The translations under genes were made by a program, and so were the position numbers. 64,000 nt of DNA from Acidobacteriota bacterium. GTDB lineage: Bacteria; Acidobacteriota; Blastocatellia; RBC074. The notes beneath the pieces were generated by a model that saw only the letters and a program-made list of their open reading frames with translations, made no database searches and was not told the DNA's origin. The stretch covers positions 358,175 to 422,174 of the forward strand of contig JADJLO010000041.1 of the NCBI GenBank assembly GCA_016710075.1. Reading direction: 5' to 3'. Below, piece by piece: positions 40,090-49,193 of this stretch; positions within the stretch are counted from its first letter, which is position 1; each line of letters begins with the position of its first letter.

Positions 40090-41774
40090 ATGACCCGGGA
40101 CAGATTTTTTATCGTATTCTGGATTTGGCGAATCTTCTATTCCGCGGTGCCGCTGCTGGTGATGGCGGCAGTCGCCTGGCGGCGACCGGGACTTTGCAGA
40201 GGATGGTTTCGCGCCCTGGAAAACGGGCTGAGTCGGGTGGCGCGGAATCATCTTACCGCCGGCCTGCTGATCTTCCTGATTTCGCTGACAATCAGCATCG
40301 CCCTTTCAATGCTGGTTCACTGGCCAGGGCCTGTGATAGCCGACGAATTCAGCTACCTGCTGGCATCCGACACCTTCGCGCATGGCCGCCTGACCAATCC
40401 GCCTCATCCGATGTGGCGGCATTTCGAAAGCCTGCACATCATCCAGCAGCCAACCTATGCCTCGAAATATCCGCCCGGGCAAGGGTTGGTTATGGCCGCC
40501 GGCCAGGTTTTAACCGGGCAGGCCATCGCCGGAGTCTGGGTCAGTGTAGCGCTGGCCTGCGTGGCGATATTCTGGATGCTGCTCGCCTTCACCCGGCCGC
40601 GCCATGCTCTGCTGGGCGGGCTTCTGGCTGCCATCCATCCGATCATTCTGGAATGGGGTCAGAACTACTGGGGCGGCGCTGTCGCCCTTGGCGGCGGCGC
40701 CATTGTCATCGGCGCTTTTCAACGCCTGTGTCATCGCACAAAAATTCAGGATGGATTGATGCTCGGCGCCGGTCTGGCGATCCTCGCCAACACCCGACCC
40801 TTCGAGGGAATGGTTCTCGCCCTGCTGCTGGGGCTGCTGACTATTTTCAGACTTGTCAGGGGAGAGCTTCATGGCTTGAGCCGGCTGATCATTCGCGGCG
40901 CCCTCCCCGCCGCCCTGATTCTGATCATTGCCGGGGGATCGATGGCCTTTTATAACATGCGCGTGAGTGGCCACCCTCTGCTGATGCCTTATCTGTTACA
41001 CGAGGAGAACTACGCCGTGGCCCCGGCTTTCGTCTGGCAAAAACCGCGGTCCGCCCCCCCTACCGGCACGATTCGATTCGACTCTTCTACACCGGCTATG
41101 CCCTCGAGTCCTACACGGTTCAGAAAAACCTTCCCGGCTTTATTAAAAAAGGACTGATCAGAAAAATCGGGATTCTACTTCGCGGTTATATCTCAAATCT
41201 CGCGATGGCCTTCCCCCTGCTCGCTCTGCCCTGGGCCTGGCGCAGAGATAAATGGCTGCGAGTAGTCATGTTGACACTTGCCGGCTTCATAGCGGTGCTG
41301 TTAACTGAAACCTGGATGGTTCCTCATTACGCCGCTCCGGGTGCCCCTCTGATTTTTATCGCCGTCGTTCTATGCTTCAGATATCTTCGTGTCTGGAAAT
41401 ATCGCGGTCAACGGACCGGACTCTGGCTGGCCAGAGCGCTTGTGCTCTTCAGCATCCTGGGAGCCGTCAACCTCGGCTTTCGCCTTGCCCGGGATCATAG
41501 GTCAACATCAGTCTGGGCCGATCAACGGGCTCGCATCCAATCGACCCTCGAAGCCGATTCCGCCCTCCACCTGATCATCGTCAGATATGGCCCTGAGCAT
41601 GTCAGTCATCAGGAGTGGGTCTTCAACTCCGCCGATCCGGACCGCTCCAGGGTCATCTGGGCTCGCGAAATGGATCAAACCGCCAATCAACAGTTGATCA
41701 ATTATTTCCCGGATCGCAAAATCTGGCTGCTCGAAGCCGACCAGGTCCCTCCCTCTCTCAAACCATTCCATTGA
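40090..41774 (+). CDS. GT-C (GT-39-like) glycosyltransferase, frame-broken
   Basis: Read across a frame break this is a roughly 560-residue membrane glycosyltransferase. The first frame carries nine or so helices and the GT-39-like segment VIADEFSYLLASDTFAHGRL (the DE acids expected in GT-C enzymes) plus KYPPGQGLVMAAGQVL. It derails after VWQKPRSAPP. The continuation in another frame (PPYRHDSIRLFYTGYALESYTVQ, then MAFPLLALPWAWRRDKWL) is the expected C-terminus to 41774. One extra C in the seven-C run at 41054-41060 would join the two. A sequence error is more likely than a real loss. Confidence 0.7.
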
Positions 41775-41836
41775 CAACCTGATTCTCAATCCGAAAAACT
41801 TTTTTTCATGGATTGAAAGAATTTTTGTGGATTCCG

Positions 41837-41863
41837 GGAACTTTCTCCCCCCAGCAACGTGTA
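41837..41863 (+). promoter_or_regulatory. ECF-sigma-like promoter of small RNA D2
   Basis: GGAAC (41837-41841), a 16-bp spacer, CGTGTA (41858-41863). It has the same motif and spacing as upstream of D1, while the spacer sequences differ. Confidence 0.55.
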
Positions 41864-41869
41864 AGTGCT

Positions 41870-41997
41870 CAAGAACGGTGATCATAACTGTTAAATATTG
41901 TGAGGGTATTCGACAGATCCTTCTGATCACCAGACAATTTGTGTGAGGTTCGCATTTAGGCTCAAGGTGAGTGAGGCACCTTGGGCCTTTCTCCTTT
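41870..41997 (+). ncRNA. Candidate structured small RNA, copy D2
   Basis: A homologue of D1 at about 60% identity, located after the GT-C gene. GGTGATCA (41877-41884) pairs perfectly with TGATCACC (41924-41931) and closes a loop holding ATATTGTGAGGGTATTCGACAG. GTTCGCATTT is conserved. The terminal hairpin (41958-41988) uses AGGCTCAAGGTG with CACCTTGGGCCT around the identical AGTGAGG loop, and is followed by TTTCTCCTTTTT. The stem sequence differs from D1 but pairs throughout, except for one T-G wobble. Confidence 0.62.
41958..41997 (+). terminator. Terminator hairpin of RNA D2
   Basis: A 12-bp stem with an AGTGAGG loop and a T-rich tail. This is a credible Rho-independent terminator, and a better one than the D1 counterpart. 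Confidence 0.7.
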
Positions 41998-42000
41998 TTA

Positions 42001-42248
42001 CAAGCAAGCTCACTCCAACTCTTCCCCCCTGCCGGATCATTAATCCAAAAATTCAGATTAATTCCTCGAAACTGGAAATATTATTATTGTCTTTTAAGAA
42101 TATCCGCCTATAATCCGCCGCTATAAGCCCCATCCCAGATTGGCCCGGATTGACCTGGATTGACCCTGTTTGAATTGAGAGACATTAAGCAGCCCCGAAA
42201 AGTGGAAAGTATCAGATGACCAATTGATTTCAATATTCAGGAGGCCAA
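42001..42248. other. Intergenic region after RNA D2, with short direct repeats
   Basis: The rest of this gap holds three imperfect tandem units of about 10-11 bp (GGCCCGGATTGACCT, GGATTGACCC type, about 42138-42170). Promoter elements for the following gene are not obvious. Confidence 0.35.
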
Positions 42249-43088
42249 ATGTTGCGAACCCTGATGATGGCCACGGCAAGAGCTGCGCTACTGAGTTTGG
42301 CAATCCCCCTTTCGCCGGTCTGGGGGCAGAATTCTACGATAATTACATCAACTTCATTGGGTCCATCGGGTCCGTCGGGCGGGGCTGGAGCTGTATCTGA
42401 AATGAACAGCAGATCGGGTCTGCTGATCGACCATCTATCGGCCAGGAAGCTGGAAACATGGAAGTCTATAGAAGAGCTGGTCTTTGCGGAGGATAAAGAG
42501 AAGCAGCCATTGCATCCGACATTGAGATCCATGTGGGAATGGATTGAGACCAGCGGGCACAAGGTGTATGTGGAATTTATGGATCCGAAGCGTTCATCGA
42601 CCAGCACGGCCGGGGTTTTCAGTATCGACAAGGTGGACCCGCGTGGTGAAAGCCATAGTTCGGTAATCAGACTGAACCTTTTCAATATCGATCATGCCGC
42701 CATGCCGGAAATCGCCGGCGAGAAGGGCGGCTTCATCCCATTCAGCCAACTCAATGGCGAGGAGCGTTACGCCGAAGTACTGGGGCATGAGATGGCTCAT
42801 GCCATCTACATTCTCTCCAATCCTGAAAGAACCAGTAAAATCTTTGATAATGTAGAAACAACGAATCAGATTCTTTTATTAAGCAATGTTGACCGCAGTC
42901 GAGGTCAACGGCCATCAGATATGGATATGCGGAAGAGAATTACAAAAAGGGACGAGATACTTCTCCAGCTTGAGGCCGTGGCTGAGTCCATGGAAAAGCA
43001 GGTCTGGAAAGAGCTGGTGAAGAGCAAGGCGATCCGAAGGAAGATGGCCGGCGATGCGATCAGATCCGCCTTCGACGGAAAGAGATAG
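42249..43088 (+). CDS. Exported HExxH putative metalloprotease-like protein
   Basis: A 279-residue protein with AGGAGG before the ATG. A signal peptide (MLRTLMMATARAALLSLAIPLSPVWG) is followed by a Gly/Pro/Ser linker and a helical domain. It has the zinc-binding motif LGHEMAHAIYILSNPE (about 180-195), the HExxH of gluzincin/metzincin folds. A tentative third ligand is not identified. It ends in a basic helical segment. The neighbouring gene is convergent. Without a recognised family, the peptidase function is inferred from HEMAH and the exported location only. Confidence 0.55.
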   Translation: MLRTLMMATARAALLSLAIPLSPVWGQNSTIITSTSLGPSGPSGGAGAVSEMNSRSGLLIDHLSARKLETWKSIEELVFAEDKEKQPLHPTLRSMWEWIETSGHKVYVEFMDPKRSSTSTAGVFSIDKVDPRGESHSSVIRLNLFNIDHAAMPEIAGEKGGFIPFSQLNGEERYAEVLGHEMAHAIYILSNPERTSKIFDNVETTNQILLLSNVDRSRGQRPSDMDMRKRITKRDEILLQLEAVAESMEKQVWKELVKSKAIRRKMAGDAIRSAFDGKR

Positions 43089-43100
43089 CATGCCAATGCC

Positions 43101-43142
43101 TTCCGCCTTCAGACCGGCCTTCAGACAGGCCTTCAGACAGGT
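43101..43142. repeat. Short tandem repeat CTTCAGACAGGC
   Basis: Three units of 12 bp (CTTCAGACCGGC, CTTCAGACAGGC, CTTCAGACAGG). The array spans the gap between the two convergent stop codons and reaches the last codons of the antiporter gene. Confidence 0.6.
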
Positions 43143-44186
43143 AGGATGTAAAAAGTGAGTCCCAGGATAGTATAGACAGCCAGTAGAAGAACGCCCTCCA
43201 TCCAGTTAGACTCCCCGTCCTGGGCAATAAGCGAGACGACTCCCACCGAGACTACAATGGCAACCACCTCCAAAGGGGTAAACAGAAGGTCCATTGGTTT
43301 TCCGAATGCATAGCTGGCGAAGACCAGAACCGGGGCGACGAACAAAGCGATCTGCATGCTCGATCCGATCGCGATGTTCAAAGCCAGATCCATCTTGTTT
43401 TTCATTGCAACAAGAACGGCGGTTGAGTGCTCTGCCGCGTTGCCGATGATTGCAACGAGGATGACGCCGACAAAGACCTCGGTCAGCCCGAGTGCCTTCG
43501 ATGCCTCTTCGACGGCTCCGACAAGGAACTCGCTCATCAACGCGACCAGAACCGTCGCGGTAAGAAGCACGGTCAGGGACCTGGCCCTGCTTCTCCCCCT
43601 CTGCCGCTCCGCTGTAGAGATGGGTGTGAGTCTTGAGCGTAAAGATCAGGCTCAGGACATAGGTAATGATCAGAACTATGGCGATTTCGAGGCTCAGATC
43701 TTTTTCGGCCTGGGGATTATTTTTAACAAGCTGATGGAAAACGGCAGGCATCAGCAGGGCGACGGCTGAAAGCACAAGCAGAGTCGTGCCGAGCATGGCA
43801 GCCGTCTTGTTGAATATCTGCTTGGGAAATTTCAACCCGCCTAAAAGAACGCTCAGCCCAAGCACCAGCAGAATGTTGCCGATGATCGAACCCGTGATTG
43901 AAGCCTTGACCACATCATATAGCCCCTTTCTCAGGGCCATGATCGCAATGATCAGCTCGGCCGCGTTGCCGAATGTGGCATTGAGCAGTCCGCCAAGCCC
44001 CTCGCCAAGCTTTTCGGCAAGGTGCTCGGTTGCACGCCCCATATACCCGGCCAGTGGAATAATCGCCAGACTCGAAACTGCAAAAATAGCTATCGGGCTG
44101 GCGTGCGTCAATTCAAGCACAACCGCCGCCGGGACGAATATCAATAGCCAGTTTAAAAGGTTTTCAGGTGCAAAGAGTCTTTTCAT
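43133..44186 (-). CDS. cax: Ca2+/H+ antiporter, frame-broken
   Basis: A cation/proton exchanger of the CaCA superfamily, about 350 residues when joined. The first half has the repeat GLGGLLNATFGNAAELIIAIMAL. The second half, in another frame, has GVILVAIIGNAAEHSTAVLVAMKNKMDLALNIAIGSS. These GNAAE motifs line the ion path and belong to one protein. The break lies after LYSGAAEGEK at the five-C run 43595-43599 (five Gs on the coding strand). Removing one base restores EGRSRARSLTVLLTATVLVA. The second half alone, 43133-43570, would lack its partner, so a sequence error is the likely cause. Confidence 0.85.
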
Positions 44187-44457
44187 GATTGTTAGGTTCT
44201 ACGAAAACGAACCTGATCGGACTTGCGTACGATCGGCTCAGGTTTTCCTTTCATCAGGAATATTTAAAAAAAGCTCGTGAAGTCGAAAAGGGATTATAAG
44301 AATTTTACTCTCAATTAGTAAATGTCTGCGGACATTGTTCAATCGCTCAAACTTTCCAGCCTTCGATTTGTCTGTTAAGCTTCAGATGATGGTTTTATCA
44401 AGCAGAAAAGAGAAGAAAAGAGAATAAACAAGTAAAATGCCAGAGGAGACCATGATT

Positions 44458-45117
44458 ATGAAAAATAAAACTAAAAAGTCCATTCGCATATTATTGTATT
44501 CAGTCGCTATTATTTTGACGTTTTCTCTTCTGGGATCCAGCCCGGGCAATGCGCAAACAAGGAAGAAAAGAGTTTCGACTGCCAGTGCTCAGAGAAGAGC
44601 AGCCACAAAAATACCAACAGGGACGGAGATGAAGATCCGATTGGAAACGGAGATAGACACCAAGACCGCCAAGGATGGAGATAAATTCACGGCGATGGTA
44701 GAAACGCCGAGCGCATATCAAGGCGCCAGCGTTGAGGGTCATGTTGCCAGAGTCAAGAAGTCCGGGAAATTGACCGGCACCACGGAACTTTCTCTCGATT
44801 TCGACACGATCCGCCTGAGATCGGGCGAAAATATCATTTTCGATGCCCAGGTCGTGACGGTCTACGGCGAGGACTCCAAAGAAGTCGACGAGGAAGGCAA
44901 CGTCAAGAGCGGAAGCCAGGGTAAGTCCACGGCGATCCGTTCGGGCGGCGGCGCCGCGGCTGGAGCCGTCATTGGCGCCATAGCCGGTGGAGGTAAGGGA
45001 GCGGCCATCGGCGCCATCATCGGTGGTGCGGCCGGCGCGGGATCGGTCCTCATTCAGGGCAGCCAGAAGGTCAAACTTGAAAGCGGCACTGAAATGCTGA
45101 TCAAGACCACAAGATAA
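44458..45117 (+). CDS. Exported glycine-zipper protein
   Basis: About 219 residues from the ATG at 44458, which lies nine bases after AGGAG (an earlier ATG at 44452 is possible). A signal peptide ends near GNAQ. A basic linker is followed by a beta-rich domain (IPTGTEMKIRLETEIDTKTAKDGDKFTAMVETP, VARVKKSGKLTGTTELSLDFDTIRLRSGENIIF). A hydrophobic Gly/Ala zipper comes next (GGGAAAGAVIGAIAGGGKGAAIGAIIGG). It ends in ESGTEMLIKTTR. Glycine zippers suggest oligomerisation or membrane insertion. It is followed by hairpin element B3. Confidence 0.6.
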   Translation: MKNKTKKSIRILLYSVAIILTFSLLGSSPGNAQTRKKRVSTASAQRRAATKIPTGTEMKIRLETEIDTKTAKDGDKFTAMVETPSAYQGASVEGHVARVKKSGKLTGTTELSLDFDTIRLRSGENIIFDAQVVTVYGEDSKEVDEEGNVKSGSQGKSTAIRSGGGAAAGAVIGAIAGGGKGAAIGAIIGGAAGAGSVLIQGSQKVKLESGTEMLIKTTR

Positions 45118-45128
45118 GGAGAATAAAA

Positions 45129-45263
45129 GATTAACGAAACAGACGAAAATAGTCAGCGGAGTGATTAATACAATCATTTCGATGATACGTTTATCGAAGT
45201 GATTGTGGACGATCACCCCTGACAATTTCCGTCTGTTTAGTTTATTTCGTCTGTTTCGTAATC
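45129..45263. repeat. GATTACGAAACAGACG hairpin element, copy B3
   Basis: A 135-bp element with ends GATTAACGAAACAGACGAAA (one inserted A) and the complement CGTCTGTTTCGTAATC. The right arm is doubled. Interior arms GTCAGCGGAGTGAT and GATCACCCCTGAC pair, and an inner TCGAT/ATCGA pair closes the top. It sits between the glycine-zipper gene and the ThiF-like gene, both on the plus strand. Confidence 0.8.
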
Positions 45264-45273
45264 CCTGTTTTTC

Positions 45274-46302
45274 ATGGATTTGGAACGATATTCCCGCCAG
45301 ATACTATTTTCAGGCATAGGCAGAGCAGGCCAGGAACGACTCTCATCCGGATTTGCGGTAATCATCGGATGTGGAGCGCTTGGGTCGATGCATGCCGAGA
45401 TGCTTTCGCGCGCCGGGGTGGGCAGGCTGCGACTGATCGATCGCGATTTCATCGAGGAATCGAATCTCCACAGGCAGATAATGTATGAGGAAAGCGACGT
45501 GGCCGACAAGCTGCCCAAAGCAGTAGCGGCCGCAAAGCGAATCCATCGCATTAATTCCGGCATCGCGGTCGAAGCGGTTGTCAGGGATGTCAATTATTCG
45601 AACATCGAAGACCTGATCGGGGATGCCGATATCGTCATGGATGGAACGGACAATTTTGAAGTCCGCTATCTGATCAACGACGCGGCGGTAAAACTGAAAA
45701 AGCCATGGGTATACGGAGCGGCCGTCGGAGCCTATGGATTGCAGATGACGATCCTGCCGGGGGAGACGGCCTGTTTGCGCTGTGTCTTTCCCGAAGCTCC
45801 GGCTCCGGGAACATCTCCAACCTGCGACACGGCCGGCGTGATTCTGCCGATCATCGCCAATGTCGCGTCGTTTCAGGTGACTGAAGCTTTGAAGATCCTG
45901 ACCGGGAGAAAAGAGAAGCTGCACGGTTCGCTGATCCAGTTCGACATCTGGGAGAACAAGCTCTCGAAACTCAACATCAGCGGCATCCGCGGCAAAGGCG
46001 AATGCAGAACCTGCGAACAGGGCCATTTCGATTTTCTTTCCGCAAAATCCGGCCAGCTCGTCACCACAATGTGCGGCAGGAACGCAGTCCAGATCACACC
46101 GGGATTACCTCATCAGATCAATTTCCTCGAACTCGCCGACCAACTGCGCGGAGGCGGCGAGGTGAGCTACAATGATTATTTGCTGAAGTTCAGGTCGGGC
46201 GATTATGAACTCACCGTATTTTCCGATGCCCGGTGCATGATCAAGGGTACGGACGATCCGAACATCGCCAGATCACTTTACGCCCGATACATCGGAGCCT
46301 GA
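45274..46302 (+). CDS. ThiF/MoeB-type E1 adenylyltransferase
   Basis: A 342-residue enzyme that adenylates the C-terminal Gly-Gly of a sulfur-carrier protein (ThiS or MoaD type). YSRQILFSGIGRAGQERL and IIGCGALGSMHAEMLSRAGVGRLRLIDRDFIEESNLHRQ form the ATP/NAD-like Rossmann start, then DGTDNFEVRYLINDA. Two Cys pairs bind zinc (CLRCVFPEAP and CRTCEQG). The active Cys is in PTCDTAGV. The C-terminal ~75 residues replace the rhodanese of long MoeB forms with a small unrelated extension. The thiamine or molybdopterin partner is not in the window, so the pathway is unresolved. Confidence 0.88.
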   Translation: MDLERYSRQILFSGIGRAGQERLSSGFAVIIGCGALGSMHAEMLSRAGVGRLRLIDRDFIEESNLHRQIMYEESDVADKLPKAVAAAKRIHRINSGIAVEAVVRDVNYSNIEDLIGDADIVMDGTDNFEVRYLINDAAVKLKKPWVYGAAVGAYGLQMTILPGETACLRCVFPEAPAPGTSPTCDTAGVILPIIANVASFQVTEALKILTGRKEKLHGSLIQFDIWENKLSKLNISGIRGKGECRTCEQGHFDFLSAKSGQLVTTMCGRNAVQITPGLPHQINFLELADQLRGGGEVSYNDYLLKFRSGDYELTVFSDARCMIKGTDDPNIARSLYARYIGA

Positions 46303-46318
46303 AAAGAAAAAGGAAATA

Positions 46319-46455
46319 GATTACGAAACAGACGAAATAAACGAAACAGACGAAAAATATAAAAAGATAATTAATGGTTTACTTTTTCGGCTGTACGTTC
46401 ATCAAGGATTAATGTCCAATGAACTTCTAAAATATCTTTCGTCTGTTTCGTAATC
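46319..46455. repeat. GATTACGAAACAGACG hairpin element, copy B4
   Basis: A 137-bp element, with the unit doubled in the left arm and single in the right, so it is inverted relative to B2, B3 and B5. The interior is AT-rich with a GTTCAT/ATGAAC inner stem. The outer self-complementarity is limited to the ends. It separates the ThiF-like gene from thrB. Confidence 0.75.
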
Positions 46456-46483
46456 TATTTCCTGAATTACTACAGATACACAT

Positions 46484-47422
46484 ATGCGGAAAACCGAAAT
46501 TGTCATTCCAGCCTCGACCTCGAATCTTGGAGCCAGCTTCGACACCTGCGGGCTGGCGCTCTCGCTTTATCTTCGGGTTGAAGTGGAGCCGGCTGAAGAT
46601 GGATTCAGGATAACGCCGACCGGTGAGGGAGCGGACAAGCTCCCGCTGGACGAATCGAATCTGATTGTCCGCGCCGCCTTGCACGCATCTGAACAGAGAA
46701 AAAACAGGATCAGTGGAGCGAAGCTGCGCATTGACAGCCAGATACCGCTATCGCGAGGACTGGGCAGCAGCAGTGCGGCGATCATCGCGGGGCTTTCGAT
46801 CTATGAGGCGCTCTCGGGCGACAAGCTCGATGAGGACGATTTCTTCAACTACGCGCTGAATTTCGAAGGGCACGGAGACAATCTCGCGCCGAGCACGCTG
46901 GGTGGACTGGTAGTGGCTGTGGTCAGAGAGTTTGTGGATTATGCAGGCAACGAGCGCCGCTCGCTGCTGGCCGTCAAGCGACACTGGCCGGAAGAGATCA
47001 GGATAGTCATCTGCATTCCGGAGATCGAGCTCGAGACGACAAAGATGCGTGCGGTTCTGCCCAAAATGGTGACGCGAGCCGATGCAATCTACAACCTGCA
47101 GCGCGCCTCCCTGCTGCAGGCAGTAATTTCCGAGAAGCGGTTCGATCTTTTTAACGAGGCTTTGCGGGACAGGCTGCACCAGCCATATCGCGCTCCTCTG
47201 GCGCCGGGGTTGAGCGAGGTTCTCAAACTTAATGACGAGACTCATAAACATCCGGGTCTGCTTGGAACGGCGATCAGCGGCGCCGGATCGACGATGATCG
47301 CTTTTGCCACGGACAACTGCGAAAAAATTGCAGAGACGATGAAGGAAAGGCTGGCCGGGGCAGGCGTCAGATCCCGAACAATGGAAGTCAAAGTGGACAA
47401 CAACGGTCGGATGATGAGCTGA
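46484..47422 (+). CDS. thrB: Homoserine kinase
   Basis: A 312-residue GHMP kinase that phosphorylates homoserine in threonine synthesis. Motifs are VIPASTSNLGASFDTCGLALSLYL (N-terminal), PLSRGLGSSSAAIIAGLSIYEAL (phosphate-binding GLGSSSA), and the C-terminal GAVISGAGSTMIAF-like segment (LLGTAISGAGSTMIAF). The length is normal. It ends 11 bp before hisZ and is probably the first gene of the his operon. thrA and thrC are not nearby. Confidence 0.93.
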   Translation: MRKTEIVIPASTSNLGASFDTCGLALSLYLRVEVEPAEDGFRITPTGEGADKLPLDESNLIVRAALHASEQRKNRISGAKLRIDSQIPLSRGLGSSSAAIIAGLSIYEALSGDKLDEDDFFNYALNFEGHGDNLAPSTLGGLVVAVVREFVDYAGNERRSLLAVKRHWPEEIRIVICIPEIELETTKMRAVLPKMVTRADAIYNLQRASLLQAVISEKRFDLFNEALRDRLHQPYRAPLAPGLSEVLKLNDETHKHPGLLGTAISGAGSTMIAFATDNCEKIAETMKERLAGAGVRSRTMEVKVDNNGRMMS

Positions 47423-47433
47423 GCAGATCGATT

Positions 47434-48549
47434 ATGTCATCACTCACAAAGATCCCTTCAGGGGTTCAATATTTTTTCGATGAGGAAGTGAAGCTGCGCC
47501 GTTTCGTCGAGCGGCGGGCGATGGAGATATTCAAGGGTTGGTCTTACGACGAAATAATTCTTCCCATCTTCGATTACCACGACCTCTTCGCCCGCGGAAT
47601 GGGTGAAGAGAAGGCGGGTCATACATACAGATTCGTCGATCGTGACGGGGCGCTGCTGGCTCTGCGGCCGGAACTGACATCACTGGTTGCCCGAACGGTT
47701 GCAACCCGCTTCATCAAACGCGAACGGCCCGTCAGGCTCTGCTATTCCGGCGAGGTTTTCAGATACGATGATCCGACTCAGCGTGCCATAAGGGAATTCC
47801 ACCAGCTCGGATGCGAGCACATAGGCGAATCCGGGATTGTTTCAGATATCGAAATATTGCTGGTCGTCGCAGAGGTGTTGAAGCGGCTCGGGCTCGATGA
47901 TTTTCGGATCGCGCTTTCTCACGTCGATTTCTTCAACGGCGTCGCCGACTATTTAAAGTTGAATGCCGCTGAGCGCAACAATCTGCGCGAATTGATCGAT
48001 CGGCGAAACAGCCTCGCTCTGGATGAGTTTCTCGGCCGGATTGCTCCCGAGATAGACCCCGCCCGTCGCCGTGATTTCGCGAATCTGATTCAGATTGCCG
48101 GCAAGGAAGAAGCCCTGGATCGCGCAACCGAGATCCTCAAAAATGAGCGTTCGCGCGCCGCGGTCGAGCATCTCGCCGACATTTATTCGACCCTCAAAAG
48201 CCTGGGGCTGGAAGAAAATTTCGATATAAATCTGGGAGACGCCGGCGGGCTGGAGTATTACACCGGGCTGACTTTCAAGGTTTACGTTCCGGACTGGGGA
48301 GTCGAGATCGGCAGCGGAGGGCGTTACGACAATCTGATCGCGAATTTCGGCAACCCTGAACCGGCAATCGGATTTTCATTCTCTCTGGATGGCCTTGTCG
48401 GAGCCCTGACCGTCAAGCAAGGCATCGAGAACCTCAACGGCGACGAGCCCGCGGAGAATATTGCTGTCGGCAACGATTTGACCGATGCATTCCGTGACGC
48501 AATCGAGCAGCGTAAAAATCAAAAGAAGGTGAATATCCGTGTCAGGTAA
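47434..48549 (+). CDS. hisZ: ATP phosphoribosyltransferase regulatory subunit
   Basis: A 371-residue HisRS-like protein without tRNA charging activity. It activates the short HisG and mediates histidine feedback. Segments IPSGVQYFFDEEVKLRRFVERRAMEIF, LRPELTSLVARTVATRF and REFHQLGCEHIGE show the class II synthetase fold, and GDAGGLEYYTGLTFKVYVPDWGVEIGSGGRYDNL is typical. Its presence matches the short HisG that follows, with an 11-bp overlap. Confidence 0.93.
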   Translation: MSSLTKIPSGVQYFFDEEVKLRRFVERRAMEIFKGWSYDEIILPIFDYHDLFARGMGEEKAGHTYRFVDRDGALLALRPELTSLVARTVATRFIKRERPVRLCYSGEVFRYDDPTQRAIREFHQLGCEHIGESGIVSDIEILLVVAEVLKRLGLDDFRIALSHVDFFNGVADYLKLNAAERNNLRELIDRRNSLALDEFLGRIAPEIDPARRRDFANLIQIAGKEEALDRATEILKNERSRAAVEHLADIYSTLKSLGLEENFDINLGDAGGLEYYTGLTFKVYVPDWGVEIGSGGRYDNLIANFGNPEPAIGFSFSLDGLVGALTVKQGIENLNGDEPAENIAVGNDLTDAFRDAIEQRKNQKKVNIRVR

Positions 48550-49180
48550 CAGGCTGATAATCGCGTTATCCAAGGGGAGAATGCAGGATGATGCGCTCGA
48601 ACTCTTTGCGCGGGCAGGGATAGTCGTCAATGAAAGCGAACTCAATTCGCGAAAGCTGATCATCGACTCGTCGGATCGGCGCCACAGCTTCGTGCTGGTC
48701 AAACCCTCGGACGTTCCGACTTATGTTGAATACGGCGTGGCCGATGCAGGGATCTGCGGGCGTGACGTGCTGCTCGAATCCCGTGCAAATGTGCACGAAC
48801 CGCTCGATCTGAAATTCGGTCATTGCAAAATCGCAGTCGCCGGCAAGCGTGAGGTCGTCGGAGAAGACTACAACCTGCTCGCCACGGTTCGTGTAGCAAC
48901 AAAGTATCCGAGGATCACGACCGATTACTTTCATGCCAAAGGCGTGCCGATAGAAGTCGTCACGCTGTCCGGGTCGGTGGAGTTGTCGCCGCTGCTCGGG
49001 CTTTCCGATCGGATTGTCGATCTGGTCGAGACCGGAAGAACTCTCAAGGAGAACGGCCTCGAAGTGATAGACGTGATCACCGAATCGACTGCGCGGCTTA
49101 TCGTAAACCGCGCCAGCCTGCATTTGAAGCGCGCCGCCGTCAGCGACTTGATCTCGTCGATAACCGCCGCGCTCAATTAA
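48539..49180 (+). CDS. hisG: ATP phosphoribosyltransferase, short form
   Basis: A 213-residue catalytic subunit of the HisG-HisZ complex, the first step of histidine synthesis from PRPP and ATP. It starts at GTG within the last codons of hisZ, preceded by AGAAGG. Motifs are IIALSKGRMQDDALELF, the PRPP loop region VDLVETGRTLKENGLEVID and LDLKFGHCKIAVAGK. The C-terminal regulatory domain of long HisG is absent, as expected with HisZ present. Confidence 0.96.
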   Translation: MSGNRLIIALSKGRMQDDALELFARAGIVVNESELNSRKLIIDSSDRRHSFVLVKPSDVPTYVEYGVADAGICGRDVLLESRANVHEPLDLKFGHCKIAVAGKREVVGEDYNLLATVRVATKYPRITTDYFHAKGVPIEVVTLSGSVELSPLLGLSDRIVDLVETGRTLKENGLEVIDVITESTARLIVNRASLHLKRAAVSDLISSITAALN

Positions 49181-49193
49181 AGTATTTGAAATT

